A stretch of DNA of 64,000 nt from Aquabacterium sp. (GCF_016195855.1 NZ_JACPYU010000021.1:1-64000); one strand, 5' to 3'. Positions 34,653 to 42,632 are shown, numbered from the stretch's first letter. Numbers and translations are program-made. The notes: generated from the sequence alone by a model not told the origin.

Positions 34653-36850
34653 ACATGATGGATTTGTCGGCGCTGCGTGCGCAGCTGGTGATGGCGATGT
34701 TGTTGATCGCGGCCTATCTGGCAGGGTGCGCCAACCCGGCCATTGAGGACGCGCATCGGCTGGCTGGCCAGGGCCAGCACGAAGCCGCCTTGCAACGCCT
34801 GACCCAGGCGGCAGGCGAGGACCAGGCCGACCGGCAACTGCGCAATGAAGTGCTGATGCAGCGTGACGCCACCGTGGGCTACCTGGTTTACATGGCCGAT
34901 GCCGCCAGGTCTGCCGGCCGGCTCGATGAGGTCGAGAAGGTGCTCAAGCGGCTGGAGCAGGCTGCCCCCCAGCACCCCCGCGTGGCCTGGCTGCGCAGCG
35001 AGCTGGCCCGTCTGCAGCGCCACCAGCGCCTGATGGTGGAAGCCCAGCAGCGCCTGGACGCCAGGCAGTTTGAGCGTGCAGAAGCCGCCCTGCAGACCGT
35101 GTTGGCCGAAGACCCCGGCAACGGCAAGGCGCGCGCCCAGATGGCCCGTGTGGCCGAGCTGCGTGAATCACAAAGCCGCAAGCAATCCACCTTGCAACTG
35201 GCAACGGCCTCCAACCCGGTGACCCTGGAGTTCCGCGAGGCGTCCGTGCGCACGGTGTTCGAGACCCTGTCGCGCGCGGCCAATGTCAACTTCGTGTTCG
35301 ACAAGGATGTGCGCGGTGATGCCAAGGTCACCCTGTTCCTGAAGAACACCACGGTGGACGAGGCCATGCGGGTGATCCTCAACACGCAGCAGCTGACCGC
35401 CAAGCTGCTCAATGACAACACCGTGCTGGTGTTCCCAGCCACGCAGCAAAAGCAGCGTGACCTGCTGGACACCGTTACGCGCACTTTTTACCTGGTCAAC
35501 GCCGACCCCAAGCAGGCACAGTCCCTGGTGCGAACCGTAGCCAAGACGCGGGACATCTTCGTTGACGAGCGTTTGAACCTGCTGGTGGTGCGGGATACGC
35601 CGGAGGTGGTGCGCCTCGTCGAGCGCCTCATCCAGAGCATCGACCTGGCCGATCCGGAGGTGATGCTGGAGCTGGAGGTCATGGAGGTCTCCAACAACAA
35701 GCTCAATTCGATGGGCCTGAGCTGGCCCACCAATGTGTCCTACGGCGTGCCCGGCAGCACCGCCCCGCTCACCACCTTCACCGGCTTGCAGGCCTACACG
35801 GCCAACCCCCTGGCGCTGGCCACGCTCAAGGCCTCGCACGACACGACCAACATCCTGGCCAACCCCAAGATTCGGGCGCGCAACCGTGAAAAGGCCAAGG
35901 TGCTGCTGGGCGAGAAGCTGCCGGTGTTCACCACTACGTCCACCCCCAGCAATGGCGCGATCTCGAACGCCGTGTCCGTGAGCTACATCGATGTGGGGCT
36001 CAAGCTCGAAGTGGAGCCGCAAGTGCAGCTGGACAACGACGTGACCATCAAGGTGGCGCTGGAAGTCAGCAGCATCACCAACAAGGTGTCCGGCCCATCC
36101 GACTCCTTTGCCTACCAGGTCGGCACGCGCCAGGCGACCACCACGCTGCGCTTGCGTGATGGTGAAACGCAGATCCTCGCCGGCCTCATCAATGACAACG
36201 AAAGTCGCAGCTCGGCTGGTATCCCCGGCCTGCATGACCTGCCGATCGCGGGCCGCCTGTTTGGCCTGACCACCACCGAACACAAGAAGTCCGAGATCAT
36301 CCTGCTGGTGACGCCGCACATCGTGCGCAACGTGATCCAGCCGGGCACCACGGCCGCCTTCATGCCATCGGGTACCGAGACACAGCCCGGGGCCCCCGCC
36401 CTGATCTTGCGCGACGAGGCCAGCCTGTCCGGTTCCGGAACAGGCGGCGCGGGCGAGCAGCGCGGCGCATCTGCACCCAAGCCCGCCAATGGTGTGGGGG
36501 AGGGCTTCACGGTGAGCGGTCCCGATGAGGTCAGCCCCGGCGCGAGCTTCCAGGTCACCCTGAGCAACCAGAAGGGCCAGGCCTCGCCTGTGACGCTGGT
36601 GGTGGACCCCGCGGTGCTGGAGCTGGATGGCGCCGCCAATGCCAATGGCCGCCTGACCGTGACCTTGCCCCCCAATGGCTCGCAAGCCGTGACCATCCGG
36701 ATGCGCGCTGACGCGACGCAAAGCGAAGCCCTGCTCTTGCTGGAGCCTTCCGGCGCGTCCTGGCGGATCAAGGTCCACAACGAAGCCACCGCACCAGACA
36801 GCGACGGCCAACAAGGCGGGGATGCCGGCAATGGTGCAGCCTTCCATTGA
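34649..36850 (+). CDS. gspD: Lipoprotein secretin, GspD/MshL/PilQ superfamily
   Basis: 733 residues. The signal ends in lipobox YLAGC, so the secretin is probably self-lipidated. Residues 25-170 are helical, TPR-like (GQHEAALQRL, RFERAEAAL-type repeats). A secretin short N-terminal domain follows (VTLEFREASVRTVFETLSRAANVNFVFDK), then N-domains and the secretin core (NILANPKIRARNREKAKVLLG, VGLKLEVEPQV, LRDGETQILAGLI, IPGLHDLPIAGRLFG, EIILLVTPHIV). Beyond the core, about 130 extra residues form a cohesin-like beta domain. It forms the outer-membrane gate. The start overlaps the previous stop; the next gene begins inside its last 29 bases. Confidence 0.9.
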   Translation: MNMMDLSALRAQLVMAMLLIAAYLAGCANPAIEDAHRLAGQGQHEAALQRLTQAAGEDQADRQLRNEVLMQRDATVGYLVYMADAARSAGRLDEVEKVLKRLEQAAPQHPRVAWLRSELARLQRHQRLMVEAQQRLDARQFERAEAALQTVLAEDPGNGKARAQMARVAELRESQSRKQSTLQLATASNPVTLEFREASVRTVFETLSRAANVNFVFDKDVRGDAKVTLFLKNTTVDEAMRVILNTQQLTAKLLNDNTVLVFPATQQKQRDLLDTVTRTFYLVNADPKQAQSLVRTVAKTRDIFVDERLNLLVVRDTPEVVRLVERLIQSIDLADPEVMLELEVMEVSNNKLNSMGLSWPTNVSYGVPGSTAPLTTFTGLQAYTANPLALATLKASHDTTNILANPKIRARNREKAKVLLGEKLPVFTTTSTPSNGAISNAVSVSYIDVGLKLEVEPQVQLDNDVTIKVALEVSSITNKVSGPSDSFAYQVGTRQATTTLRLRDGETQILAGLINDNESRSSAGIPGLHDLPIAGRLFGLTTTEHKKSEIILLVTPHIVRNVIQPGTTAAFMPSGTETQPGAPALILRDEASLSGSGTGGAGEQRGASAPKPANGVGEGFTVSGPDEVSPGASFQVTLSNQKGQASPVTLVVDPAVLELDGAANANGRLTVTLPPNGSQAVTIRMRADATQSEALLLLEPSGASWRIKVHNEATAPDSDGQQGGDAGNGAAFH

Positions 36851-37316
36851 TCGTTCGCGTGGTTTCACGCTCATCGAGATGGTCGTGGTGGTGCTGATCG
36901 TCAGCATCCTGGCCAGCGCGGCCATGCCACTGGCGGCCTTGCACAAGAAACGCACGCAGGAGGCTGAGCTACGGCAGGCCCTGCGTGTGCTGCGCACTGC
37001 CCTGGATGACTACAAGCACGCCTGGGACCAAGGCCGCATCGAGAAGAAGCCCGATGAATCGGGTTACCCGCCCAAGCTGGATGTGCTGGTCAAGGGGGTC
37101 AAGGACGCGGCGTCCCCCAAGGGCCTGCGCATCTACTTCCTGCGGCGTTTGCCACGCGACCCTTTTGCCGACCCCAACTTGCCGGCCGCCGAGACCTGGG
37201 GCTTGCGCAGCTATGCCAGCCCACCCGATGCACCGGCCGTTGGCGCCGACGTGTTCGATGTGTATTCCACCAGTGAAGGACAGGGGCTGGACGGTACGCC
37301 TTACCGGCAATGGTGA
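36822..37316 (+). CDS. Type II secretion/type IV pilus prepilin-like protein (1)
   Basis: 164 residues. The leader ends DRSRG, followed by FTLIEMVVVVLIVSILASAAMP with Glu at mature position 5. A helical body follows (QALRVLRTALDDYKHAW), then LRRLPRDPFAD and a C-terminal DVYSTSEGQGLDGTPYRQW. It belongs to the GspG-related minor pseudopilins. ATG 36822 has an AAGGCGGGG site at the right distance; ATG 36831 is an alternative. It overlaps the secretin end by 29 bases. Confidence 0.85.
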   Translation: MPAMVQPSIDRSRGFTLIEMVVVVLIVSILASAAMPLAALHKKRTQEAELRQALRVLRTALDDYKHAWDQGRIEKKPDESGYPPKLDVLVKGVKDAASPKGLRIYFLRRLPRDPFADPNLPAAETWGLRSYASPPDAPAVGADVFDVYSTSEGQGLDGTPYRQW

Positions 37317-37334
37317 GCCAGCCCTGAGCACATC

Positions 37335-37730
37335 ATGACCATCCACACCAGGCGCCCCCATCGCGGCTTCACCTTGATCGAGTTGATCGTCGTGCTGGCC
37401 ATCATCGGCCTGCTGGCCAGCATCGTGGCACCGCGTTATGTGCGCACCGTTGACAACGCGCGTGAGGCCTCCCTGCGCACCTCGCTCAACGTCATGCGCG
37501 ATGCCATCGACAAATACGTGGGCGATAAAGGCCACTACCCGGACTCGCTCGATGAGCTGGTCACGCTAGGCTACATCCGCCAGATCCCCGAAGACCCCGT
37601 GACCGGCCGCCGCGACAGCTGGCAGATGCTGCCGCCGCCCGTGGACGGCAGCGTGCCCGGCAAGATGGCCGATGTGCGCAGTGGTGCAGCGGGCAACGGG
37701 CAGAACGGCCGCCCCTTTTCATCATGGTGA
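37335..37730 (+). CDS. Type II secretion/type IV pilus prepilin-like protein (2)
   Basis: 131 residues. The leader MTIHTRRPHRG precedes FTLIELIVVLAIIGLLASIVAP, with Glu at mature position 5. The body is GspG-like (NVMRDAIDKYVGDKGHYPDSLDELVTLGYIRQIPEDPVTG). The C-terminus, SGAAGNGQNGRPFSSW, resembles the preceding pseudopilin end. It starts 18 bases after the previous gene and overlaps the next start by 7 bases. Confidence 0.87.
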   Translation: MTIHTRRPHRGFTLIELIVVLAIIGLLASIVAPRYVRTVDNAREASLRTSLNVMRDAIDKYVGDKGHYPDSLDELVTLGYIRQIPEDPVTGRRDSWQMLPPPVDGSVPGKMADVRSGAAGNGQNGRPFSSW

Positions 37731-38173
37731 AGGCCATGCAAGGCAGGCGTGCACAAGGCGGCTTCACCTACCTGATGCTCATCTGGTGGGTGGCGATCTC
37801 GGGTGTGATGCTGGCAGCCCTGGCCGACAACTGGTCGCATGCCATGCGCCGCCAGCGTGAGGCCGAACTGGTGTTTCGGGGTGAACAGATCCGCAAGGCC
37901 ATCGAGGCCTATCACCAGGTGGTCGCACCCGGTGGCGCATCCCAATGGCCCACGCAACTTGAAGACTTGCTGGAAGACCGGCGCGGGCCCGTGGTCATGC
38001 GTCATTTGCGGCGCCTGTGGCCTGATCCCATCACGGGTGAGCGAACCTGGGGGTTGGTCAAAGAGGGTGCAGGCATCAAGGGCGTGTACAGCAATTCACC
38101 CGCCAGGCCTTTGGCTGCGCCCGAAGGGGTGGGGCAGTACAAGCTGTGGCTTTTTGTGGTGTCAAACGGATAA
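37724..38173 (+). CDS. Prepilin-like protein lacking the conserved Glu5
   Basis: 149 residues. The leader ends AQGG, then FTYLMLIWWVAISGVMLAALA. The site Gly-Phe is kept, but mature position 5 is Met instead of Glu, a feature shared with the tip pseudopilin GspK. A long amphipathic helix (HAMRRQREAELVFRGEQIRKAIEAYHQVV) follows, then LWPDPITGERTWGLVKEGAGIKGVYS. It could cap the pseudopilus, although it is much shorter than GspK. It is the last gene of the operon. Confidence 0.75.
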   Translation: MVKAMQGRRAQGGFTYLMLIWWVAISGVMLAALADNWSHAMRRQREAELVFRGEQIRKAIEAYHQVVAPGGASQWPTQLEDLLEDRRGPVVMRHLRRLWPDPITGERTWGLVKEGAGIKGVYSNSPARPLAAPEGVGQYKLWLFVVSNG

Positions 38174-38192
38174 AGGTGGTTTCACGAATGTT

Positions 38193-38226
38193 TCGTCAAC
38201 AAACCGTCATTGACCGTTCCTAGACT
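38193..38226 (+). promoter_or_regulatory. Candidate second PhoB box and -10 element upstream of the EpsA-type regulator gene
   Basis: TCGTCAA-CAAA-CCGTCAT at 38193-38210 fits two 7-mers with a 4-base gap. The second unit matches CTGTCAT at six of seven positions, the first at only four. TAGACT (38221-38226) follows after 10 bases. The geometry equals that of the site at 28729, which raises confidence, but the first unit is weak. Confidence 0.4.
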
Positions 38227-38251
38227 ACGGCCGCTATCCCCTCTACCCACC

Positions 38252-39079
38252 ATGCCATATCCCAACATCGCACCAGAGCAATCCGAGTGTTTGCTGCGCG
38301 TCGTTGAGGCCGCGCCTCAAGTCCGCCGCAGACACCAGTACTTTGTCTGGTGCCAGGGCGACTTCCAGCGCTGGTTGCCTCACAAGTTCAGCGTTTGCGG
38401 CAGCTATGACCGGGACCAGCGTGATGTGGTGTTCGATCTGTTCAACAGCGTGCCGGTTCCGGAAGACATCGCAGAACGGCTGAAAAATGCACGCGCGCCC
38501 TTGATGGCAGCTGCCTTGCAATGCTGGCGCCGCGCGCGCTATCAGGCTTGCCGCCTGGATCTGGTCTTGCTGGACCGGGCAGACCCTGCTGTGCGCAGCT
38601 TGCTGGACATGGGCTATCAGCACCTGTTGATCCATGGGGTGACCAGGCCGGGGCGGCCTGAAGAGCTGGAGAGCTTCTTTGTCTTCGGGCAGCCGCAGCG
38701 CCTCTATGACGACCCCGACATCCTGGCACTGGAGATGCTCCTGCCCTGCCTGCACACGGCGTACCAACGCGTGTGCGTGACCGAGCGCCAGATGGTGTCC
38801 GCCAGGTTGCCGATGGCCGGCACCAGCAGCCCTGCACCTTATCAACGGGTGGTGCCCATCACCGAGCGCGAGCGCGAGATCCTCTTGTGGGTGCGTGATG
38901 GGCTGAGCAACCAGCAGATCAGCGAGAAGCTGGGGATCAGTGCCTTGACCGTCAAGAACCATGTCCAGAAGATTCTGCGCAAGCTGGGTGCGGCCAACCG
39001 CGCGCAGGCTGTGGCCAAGGCCATGACCATGAATGCCTTTGGCGCGATGCCCCATGGCTCGGGCGAGGCTTATTACTGA
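38252..39079 (+). CDS. epsA: EpsA-type LuxR-family transcriptional regulator
   Basis: 275 residues. The N-terminal 190 residues form a sensor domain (LLRVVEAAPQVRRRHQYFVWCQGDFQRWLPH, DVVFDLFNSVPVP) as in EpsA-type regulators linked to PEP-CTERM/exosortase-type exopolysaccharide clusters. The C-terminal LuxR helix-turn-helix has ITEREREILLWVRDGLSNQQ, then SALTVKNHVQKILRKLGAANRAQAV. No receiver Asp is visible. No exosortase or polysaccharide genes are in the window, but two PEP-CTERM proteins are. ATG 38252 is chosen by family start. The ankyrin gene follows after 9 bases. Confidence 0.82.
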   Translation: MPYPNIAPEQSECLLRVVEAAPQVRRRHQYFVWCQGDFQRWLPHKFSVCGSYDRDQRDVVFDLFNSVPVPEDIAERLKNARAPLMAAALQCWRRARYQACRLDLVLLDRADPAVRSLLDMGYQHLLIHGVTRPGRPEELESFFVFGQPQRLYDDPDILALEMLLPCLHTAYQRVCVTERQMVSARLPMAGTSSPAPYQRVVPITEREREILLWVRDGLSNQQISEKLGISALTVKNHVQKILRKLGAANRAQAVAKAMTMNAFGAMPHGSGEAYY

Positions 39080-39088
39080 AGCAGCAGC

Positions 39089-39961
39089 ATGAACCATCTC
39101 CATGGTGGTCGCGCCCTTTGCGCGACCTTCTTTTGTCTCATCAGCCTGGCGGCTCAGGCTCAGGGTATCAGCAGCGGTGATCAGACCGAGTGGTCGTCGT
39201 TCATCCCCGCAGGCAACCAGCCCGAACGCACGGGCCCTGTGCCGGATCTGGTCTTGCAGGATGTGCGCCGCGATGGCCCCTGGTCGCGCCAGGCCGAGGG
39301 GGCCTTGTCAGCCTCTGAGCGCACGTTGCTGCAGATGCTGGGTGACAAGCGCTGGCGCGAAGCCCTGGCATGGCTCAAACAGAACCAGCCGGACCTCAAC
39401 CGCCGCGATGAATCAGGTCGCACGCCCTTGACCATGGCGGTGCAGGCCGATCAGCTGGAGCTGGTCAGGGAGTTGATCAAACGTGGCGCCGACCTGGATC
39501 AGGTGGGGGCATCGGGCATGACGCCGCTTGGCGCTGCCGCCCTGGCGGGGCAGGAGACCATGGTGCGTGACCTGCTGAGAAAGGGCGCCGACATCGACCA
39601 GCCCAACGCCCTGGGGCAGACCGCCTTGCACCTGGCTTGTGTCAGTGGCCAGCAGCGCACGGTGGCCTTGTTGCTCGACGGCGGCGCCGATTGGCGCCTG
39701 ACCAACAAACAAGGGCGACACGCCCTGGCCGAGGCCGCACATGCCGGGCAAATGCCTGTCTTGCAGTTGTTCAAGGCGCGGGGCATGGACTTGTCCACGC
39801 CCGATGGCTACGGGCTCAACGCTGTCCATGCTGCGGCATTGGGTGAACAGCGCGAGACCTTGTTGTGGTTGCGTGCACAGGGTGTGCTCGTGAGTTCGGT
39901 GTTGACGCAGGTGCTCATCGATCAACTGGGCAGCGATCAGGCCGCCGCCATCCCGCATTGA
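39089..39961 (+). CDS. Secreted ankyrin-repeat protein
   Basis: 290 residues. A signal peptide (ALCATFFCLISLAAQAQG) is followed by about 80 polar residues. Five or so ankyrin repeats span roughly residues 105-270 (DESGRTPLTMAVQADQLELV, GASGMTPLGAAALAGQETMV, NALGQTALHLACVSGQQRTV, NKQGRHALAEAAHAGQMPVL). Ankyrin domains mediate protein binding, here presumably in the periplasm. It is probably cotranscribed with the EpsA-type regulator. Its partner is unknown. Confidence 0.85.
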   Translation: MNHLHGGRALCATFFCLISLAAQAQGISSGDQTEWSSFIPAGNQPERTGPVPDLVLQDVRRDGPWSRQAEGALSASERTLLQMLGDKRWREALAWLKQNQPDLNRRDESGRTPLTMAVQADQLELVRELIKRGADLDQVGASGMTPLGAAALAGQETMVRDLLRKGADIDQPNALGQTALHLACVSGQQRTVALLLDGGADWRLTNKQGRHALAEAAHAGQMPVLQLFKARGMDLSTPDGYGLNAVHAAALGEQRETLLWLRAQGVLVSSVLTQVLIDQLGSDQAAAIPH

Positions 39962-39997
39962 ATGGCCTGATCACCAGGCCAGCCATCGCGGCAAGCG

Positions 39998-40030
39998 CAA
40001 CGCCACGTACCCGAAAGGGACGTGGCGTTG
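39998..40030 (+). terminator. Strong hairpin after the ankyrin gene
   Basis: CAACGCCACGT (39998-40008) pairs perfectly with ACGTGGCGTTG (40020-40030). An inner CCC/GGG pair closes a GAAA tetraloop. TTC follows but no long T-run. It probably terminates the regulator-ankyrin transcript or stabilises its 3' end. Confidence 0.6.
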
Positions 40031-40359
40031 TTCATGGTGCACGCGGGAGCGCCTCTCCACTCAAACAAGGGGGGGAGGGGGGCGCAGGCAGCACTGACGC
40101 CGGGATGTCACGTGACTTGGTCCTTTCGGATCACGTCAGGTGCCCTTGTCGGGCTCTATCGGTGTCACGTCTGCTGACTATCGTGAGCCGAGTTGCGGAG
40201 GGCCTGCCAGCGGCAGTCTGAACGGCTCATGTGCACTCAGGGTTGACCCGGAACGCCTGTCACACGTGTTTTTGACACTGCAGGCACTTCGAGGAGCAGT
40301 TCGCTCGGGGTTCCAAAAAATTTCTTCCTTCTATCTGACTTCCTAAACGGAGCAAGCAC
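40031..40359 (+). promoter_or_regulatory. Long intergenic region with repeated TGTCACGT motifs
   Basis: No gene is seen in these 329 bases. TGTCACGT occurs at 40106-40113 (inside the palindrome GTCACGTGAC, 40107-40116) and again at 40163-40170. TGTCACACGT lies at 40258-40267, and GATCACGTCA, a related inverted form, lies near 40129. TTGACA at 40272 has no good -10 partner. The end of the region gives a CGGAG ribosome-binding site for the PEP-CTERM gene. It is probably the control region for the downstream cluster. The binding protein is unknown. Confidence 0.45.
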
Positions 40360-41247
40360 ATGAAATTGCAAACCATCGTCGCCGCCCTGGCCCTGGCCGC
40401 CACTGGCGCCGCCAACGCTAGCCTCAACGGCATGGACGCCGGCACCGCCAACTCGGTCGCCTTCGTTTCGTTCGACGCCACTGGCGCTGTTCAAGGTTCC
40501 GTGTTCGTGGACCTGGGCTATGCCTTCTCTGACTTCATGCCCGCATCGGTTGGCGGCACTGCAGGCAACCTGTCTGACGTGAACAATACCGTGGTGTGGA
40601 ACTTCGCCAACAACACCATCACCCGCAACGGTCAAGTGGTCGGTGGCGTGACCAACGACTTCTCGGCTTTCGCTCCTTACGCCGCTGCTGCTGGTGCTGA
40701 CGCTCGCTGGGGCGTGATCGCTGGTGACACCGTTGGCGTGGACTTCATCACCCGTTATCTGAGCACCGGTACGCCCACTGCTTCCCAGTTGAACGCCCAA
40801 GCCGATTCGTCGGCCCTGCAACTTGTTGCCCCACTGTACGACCTGACCCGCAATGCCATCACCGGTTCGGCTGACAACGGTTCGTACTTCGCTTCCTCCA
40901 ACACCGACCCGGCCTGGGTTGCCAGCAACTCCACCGGCATCGGCACCCTGGGCAAGTGGCAGAACAACATCAGCTGGAACGGCACGACTGCCGGCACGCA
41001 AACCAACTTCCTGTACCTCAATGGTGACGGCAGTGAAGCCTTTGTCGGCGCATCTCCCGTGGGCTCCACCACCACTGGCCTGCTGAACGCCCGTGGCACC
41101 TTCACGCTGAACGCTGCTGCCCAGACCCTGACCTGGCAGACCGCCACCGTGGCTGTGACGCCTTCGATCCCTGAGCCCAGCACTTACTCCCTGGGCCTGG
41201 TGGCCCTGGCCGCCATGGGCTTTGCTGCCCGTCGCAAGACCAAGTAA
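40360..41247 (+). CDS. PEP-CTERM sorting-domain protein
   Basis: 295 residues. The signal peptide (MKLQTIVAALALAATGAANA) is followed by a Gly/Ala/Asn/Thr-rich beta-structured body. The C-terminus, IPEPSTYSLGLVALAAMGFAARRKTK, is a complete PEP-CTERM signal: PEP, hydrophobic segment, Arg cluster. Codons are rich in GCT, GGT, TCC and ACC compared with neighbours, suggesting high expression. It would be exported and cleaved by an exosortase encoded elsewhere. No enzymatic motif is recognised. The next gene follows after 75 bases. Confidence 0.88.
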   Translation: MKLQTIVAALALAATGAANASLNGMDAGTANSVAFVSFDATGAVQGSVFVDLGYAFSDFMPASVGGTAGNLSDVNNTVVWNFANNTITRNGQVVGGVTNDFSAFAPYAAAAGADARWGVIAGDTVGVDFITRYLSTGTPTASQLNAQADSSALQLVAPLYDLTRNAITGSADNGSYFASSNTDPAWVASNSTGIGTLGKWQNNISWNGTTAGTQTNFLYLNGDGSEAFVGASPVGSTTTGLLNARGTFTLNAAAQTLTWQTATVAVTPSIPEPSTYSLGLVALAAMGFAARRKTK

Positions 41248-41255
41248 TGCCTGAA

Positions 41256-41277
41256 GGGCGCAGCGCTGGCTGCGCCC
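41256..41277 (+). terminator. Perfect 9-bp hairpin after the PEP-CTERM gene
   Basis: GGGCGCAGC (41256-41264), loop GCTG, GCTGCGCCC (41269-41277). No T-run follows, so this is more likely an attenuating or mRNA-stabilising hairpin between two highly expressed genes than a full terminator. Confidence 0.45.
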
Positions 41278-41322
41278 ATGTCATGCCCCGCTTCATCCCT
41301 CCGCTTTAACTGGATACCCACT

Positions 41323-42621
41323 ATGAAACTCTCCAAGCTGATGATCGCTGCCATCGCCGTGTGCGGTGCTTCGCAAGCCATGGCCGCCGGCGTGACCCGC
41401 CTGACCGGTTCTTCCGCTTCGTCCATCAACGTTGTTCGCGGTGCCGTGAACATGTGCGTGAACAACGGTGGCTCTGCCCTGGTGTACAAGACGACTGCCG
41501 CCACGAACGCACTGGGCAACCAGTTCACCGTGACCTGCTCGACCGATTTCGACGCCACCATCCCTGTCACTGCCAACGAACTGCGCGTGAACGTGGCCAA
41601 CGGCTCTGAAACCGCCATCACCAACGCCGCTGCCTATCCTTCTTCGACGGCCACCACATTCCTGGTCCCCACCGGTTCGTGCACACCGCTGGCTGCTGGC
41701 ACCGAAGCCCTGTCCTTCCTGGCTGCTGGCCAGATGCTGAACTGCGGCACCACCCTGGCCGACAGCAGCAAGTCCGACGGCGGCTTCCTGGACGTGGAAG
41801 GCCCCATCTTCAACACGGCCTACGATGGTGGTGACTTCACCGCCGCCGGCTTCAGCCAAGTGTTTGGCATCGCCGTCAACTCGACGCTGTACAACGACCT
41901 GCAGGCCTACCAGAAGACCGCAGCCGGTGGCAACGTCGTGCCCGCTACCTGCGCCGCTGGCGACACCACGCCTGCTTGCCAGCCTAGCCTGAGCCGTGCC
42001 CAGGTTGAGTCGCTGATCAACTCGGCTACTTCCAACCCCGCCAAGACAGGCGGCCTGGCTTACCTGGTGGCCGCCGCCAACCAGACCACTGGCCTGACCA
42101 ACAAGATCACCTATTGCAAGCGCCCTCAGTCTTCGGGCACGCAACAAAGCGCCCAGCTGTACTTCCTGAACTACGACGCACAGGGCCCCCTGGGTGGCAA
42201 GGAGCCTATCGTCGGCAACGTGACCCTGTCCAAGTACGCTTCGGTTGAAAACGCTTCGTCGGGCAACGTCAAGACCTGCCTGAACGCCAACACTTTGGCT
42301 GATGGCTACAAGTTCGGTGCCCTGTCCTTGGAAAACAACCCCATCGGTGGTGCTGACACTTACCGCTTCGTTCGCCTGAACGAAGTGTCCGCTACCGAAG
42401 GTGTGGCTGGCGCTTCGCAAACCGCTACCGCCATCGCTGGTCGTTATGACTTCGTGTACGAGCTGTCGGCTTACTGCCCCGCCGGTACTTGCGCCCCCGT
42501 CATCGACGGCATCAAGTCGGCTGTGACCGCTGGTTCTTCCAGCCCCGGCATCTTCATCACCGGTGTCGAGTCGAAGTTCGGCCGCGGCGGCAACTCCAAC
42601 AAGCCTTACGCCTCGCGTTAA
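41323..42621 (+). CDS. Secreted cysteine-rich protein with PstS-like N-terminus
   Basis: 432 residues. A signal peptide (LMIAAIAVCGASQAMA) is followed by GVTRLTGSSASSINVVRGAV. This recalls the phosphate-loop start of PstS-type binding proteins, but only over this short stretch. The mature protein holds ten Cys (for example NMCVNN, VTCSTD, GSCTPL, LNCGTT, YCPAGTCAP), fitting disulphide bonding outside the cytoplasm. No membrane segment or sorting signal is present. Codon use is like the preceding PEP-CTERM gene. It sits directly upstream of the two-partner secretion pair. Its function is unknown; solute binding is a guess. Confidence 0.7.
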   Translation: MKLSKLMIAAIAVCGASQAMAAGVTRLTGSSASSINVVRGAVNMCVNNGGSALVYKTTAATNALGNQFTVTCSTDFDATIPVTANELRVNVANGSETAITNAAAYPSSTATTFLVPTGSCTPLAAGTEALSFLAAGQMLNCGTTLADSSKSDGGFLDVEGPIFNTAYDGGDFTAAGFSQVFGIAVNSTLYNDLQAYQKTAAGGNVVPATCAAGDTTPACQPSLSRAQVESLINSATSNPAKTGGLAYLVAAANQTTGLTNKITYCKRPQSSGTQQSAQLYFLNYDAQGPLGGKEPIVGNVTLSKYASVENASSGNVKTCLNANTLADGYKFGALSLENNPIGGADTYRFVRLNEVSATEGVAGASQTATAIAGRYDFVYELSAYCPAGTCAPVIDGIKSAVTAGSSSPGIFITGVESKFGRGGNSNKPYASR

Positions 42622-42632
42622 TTGGTGACGGC

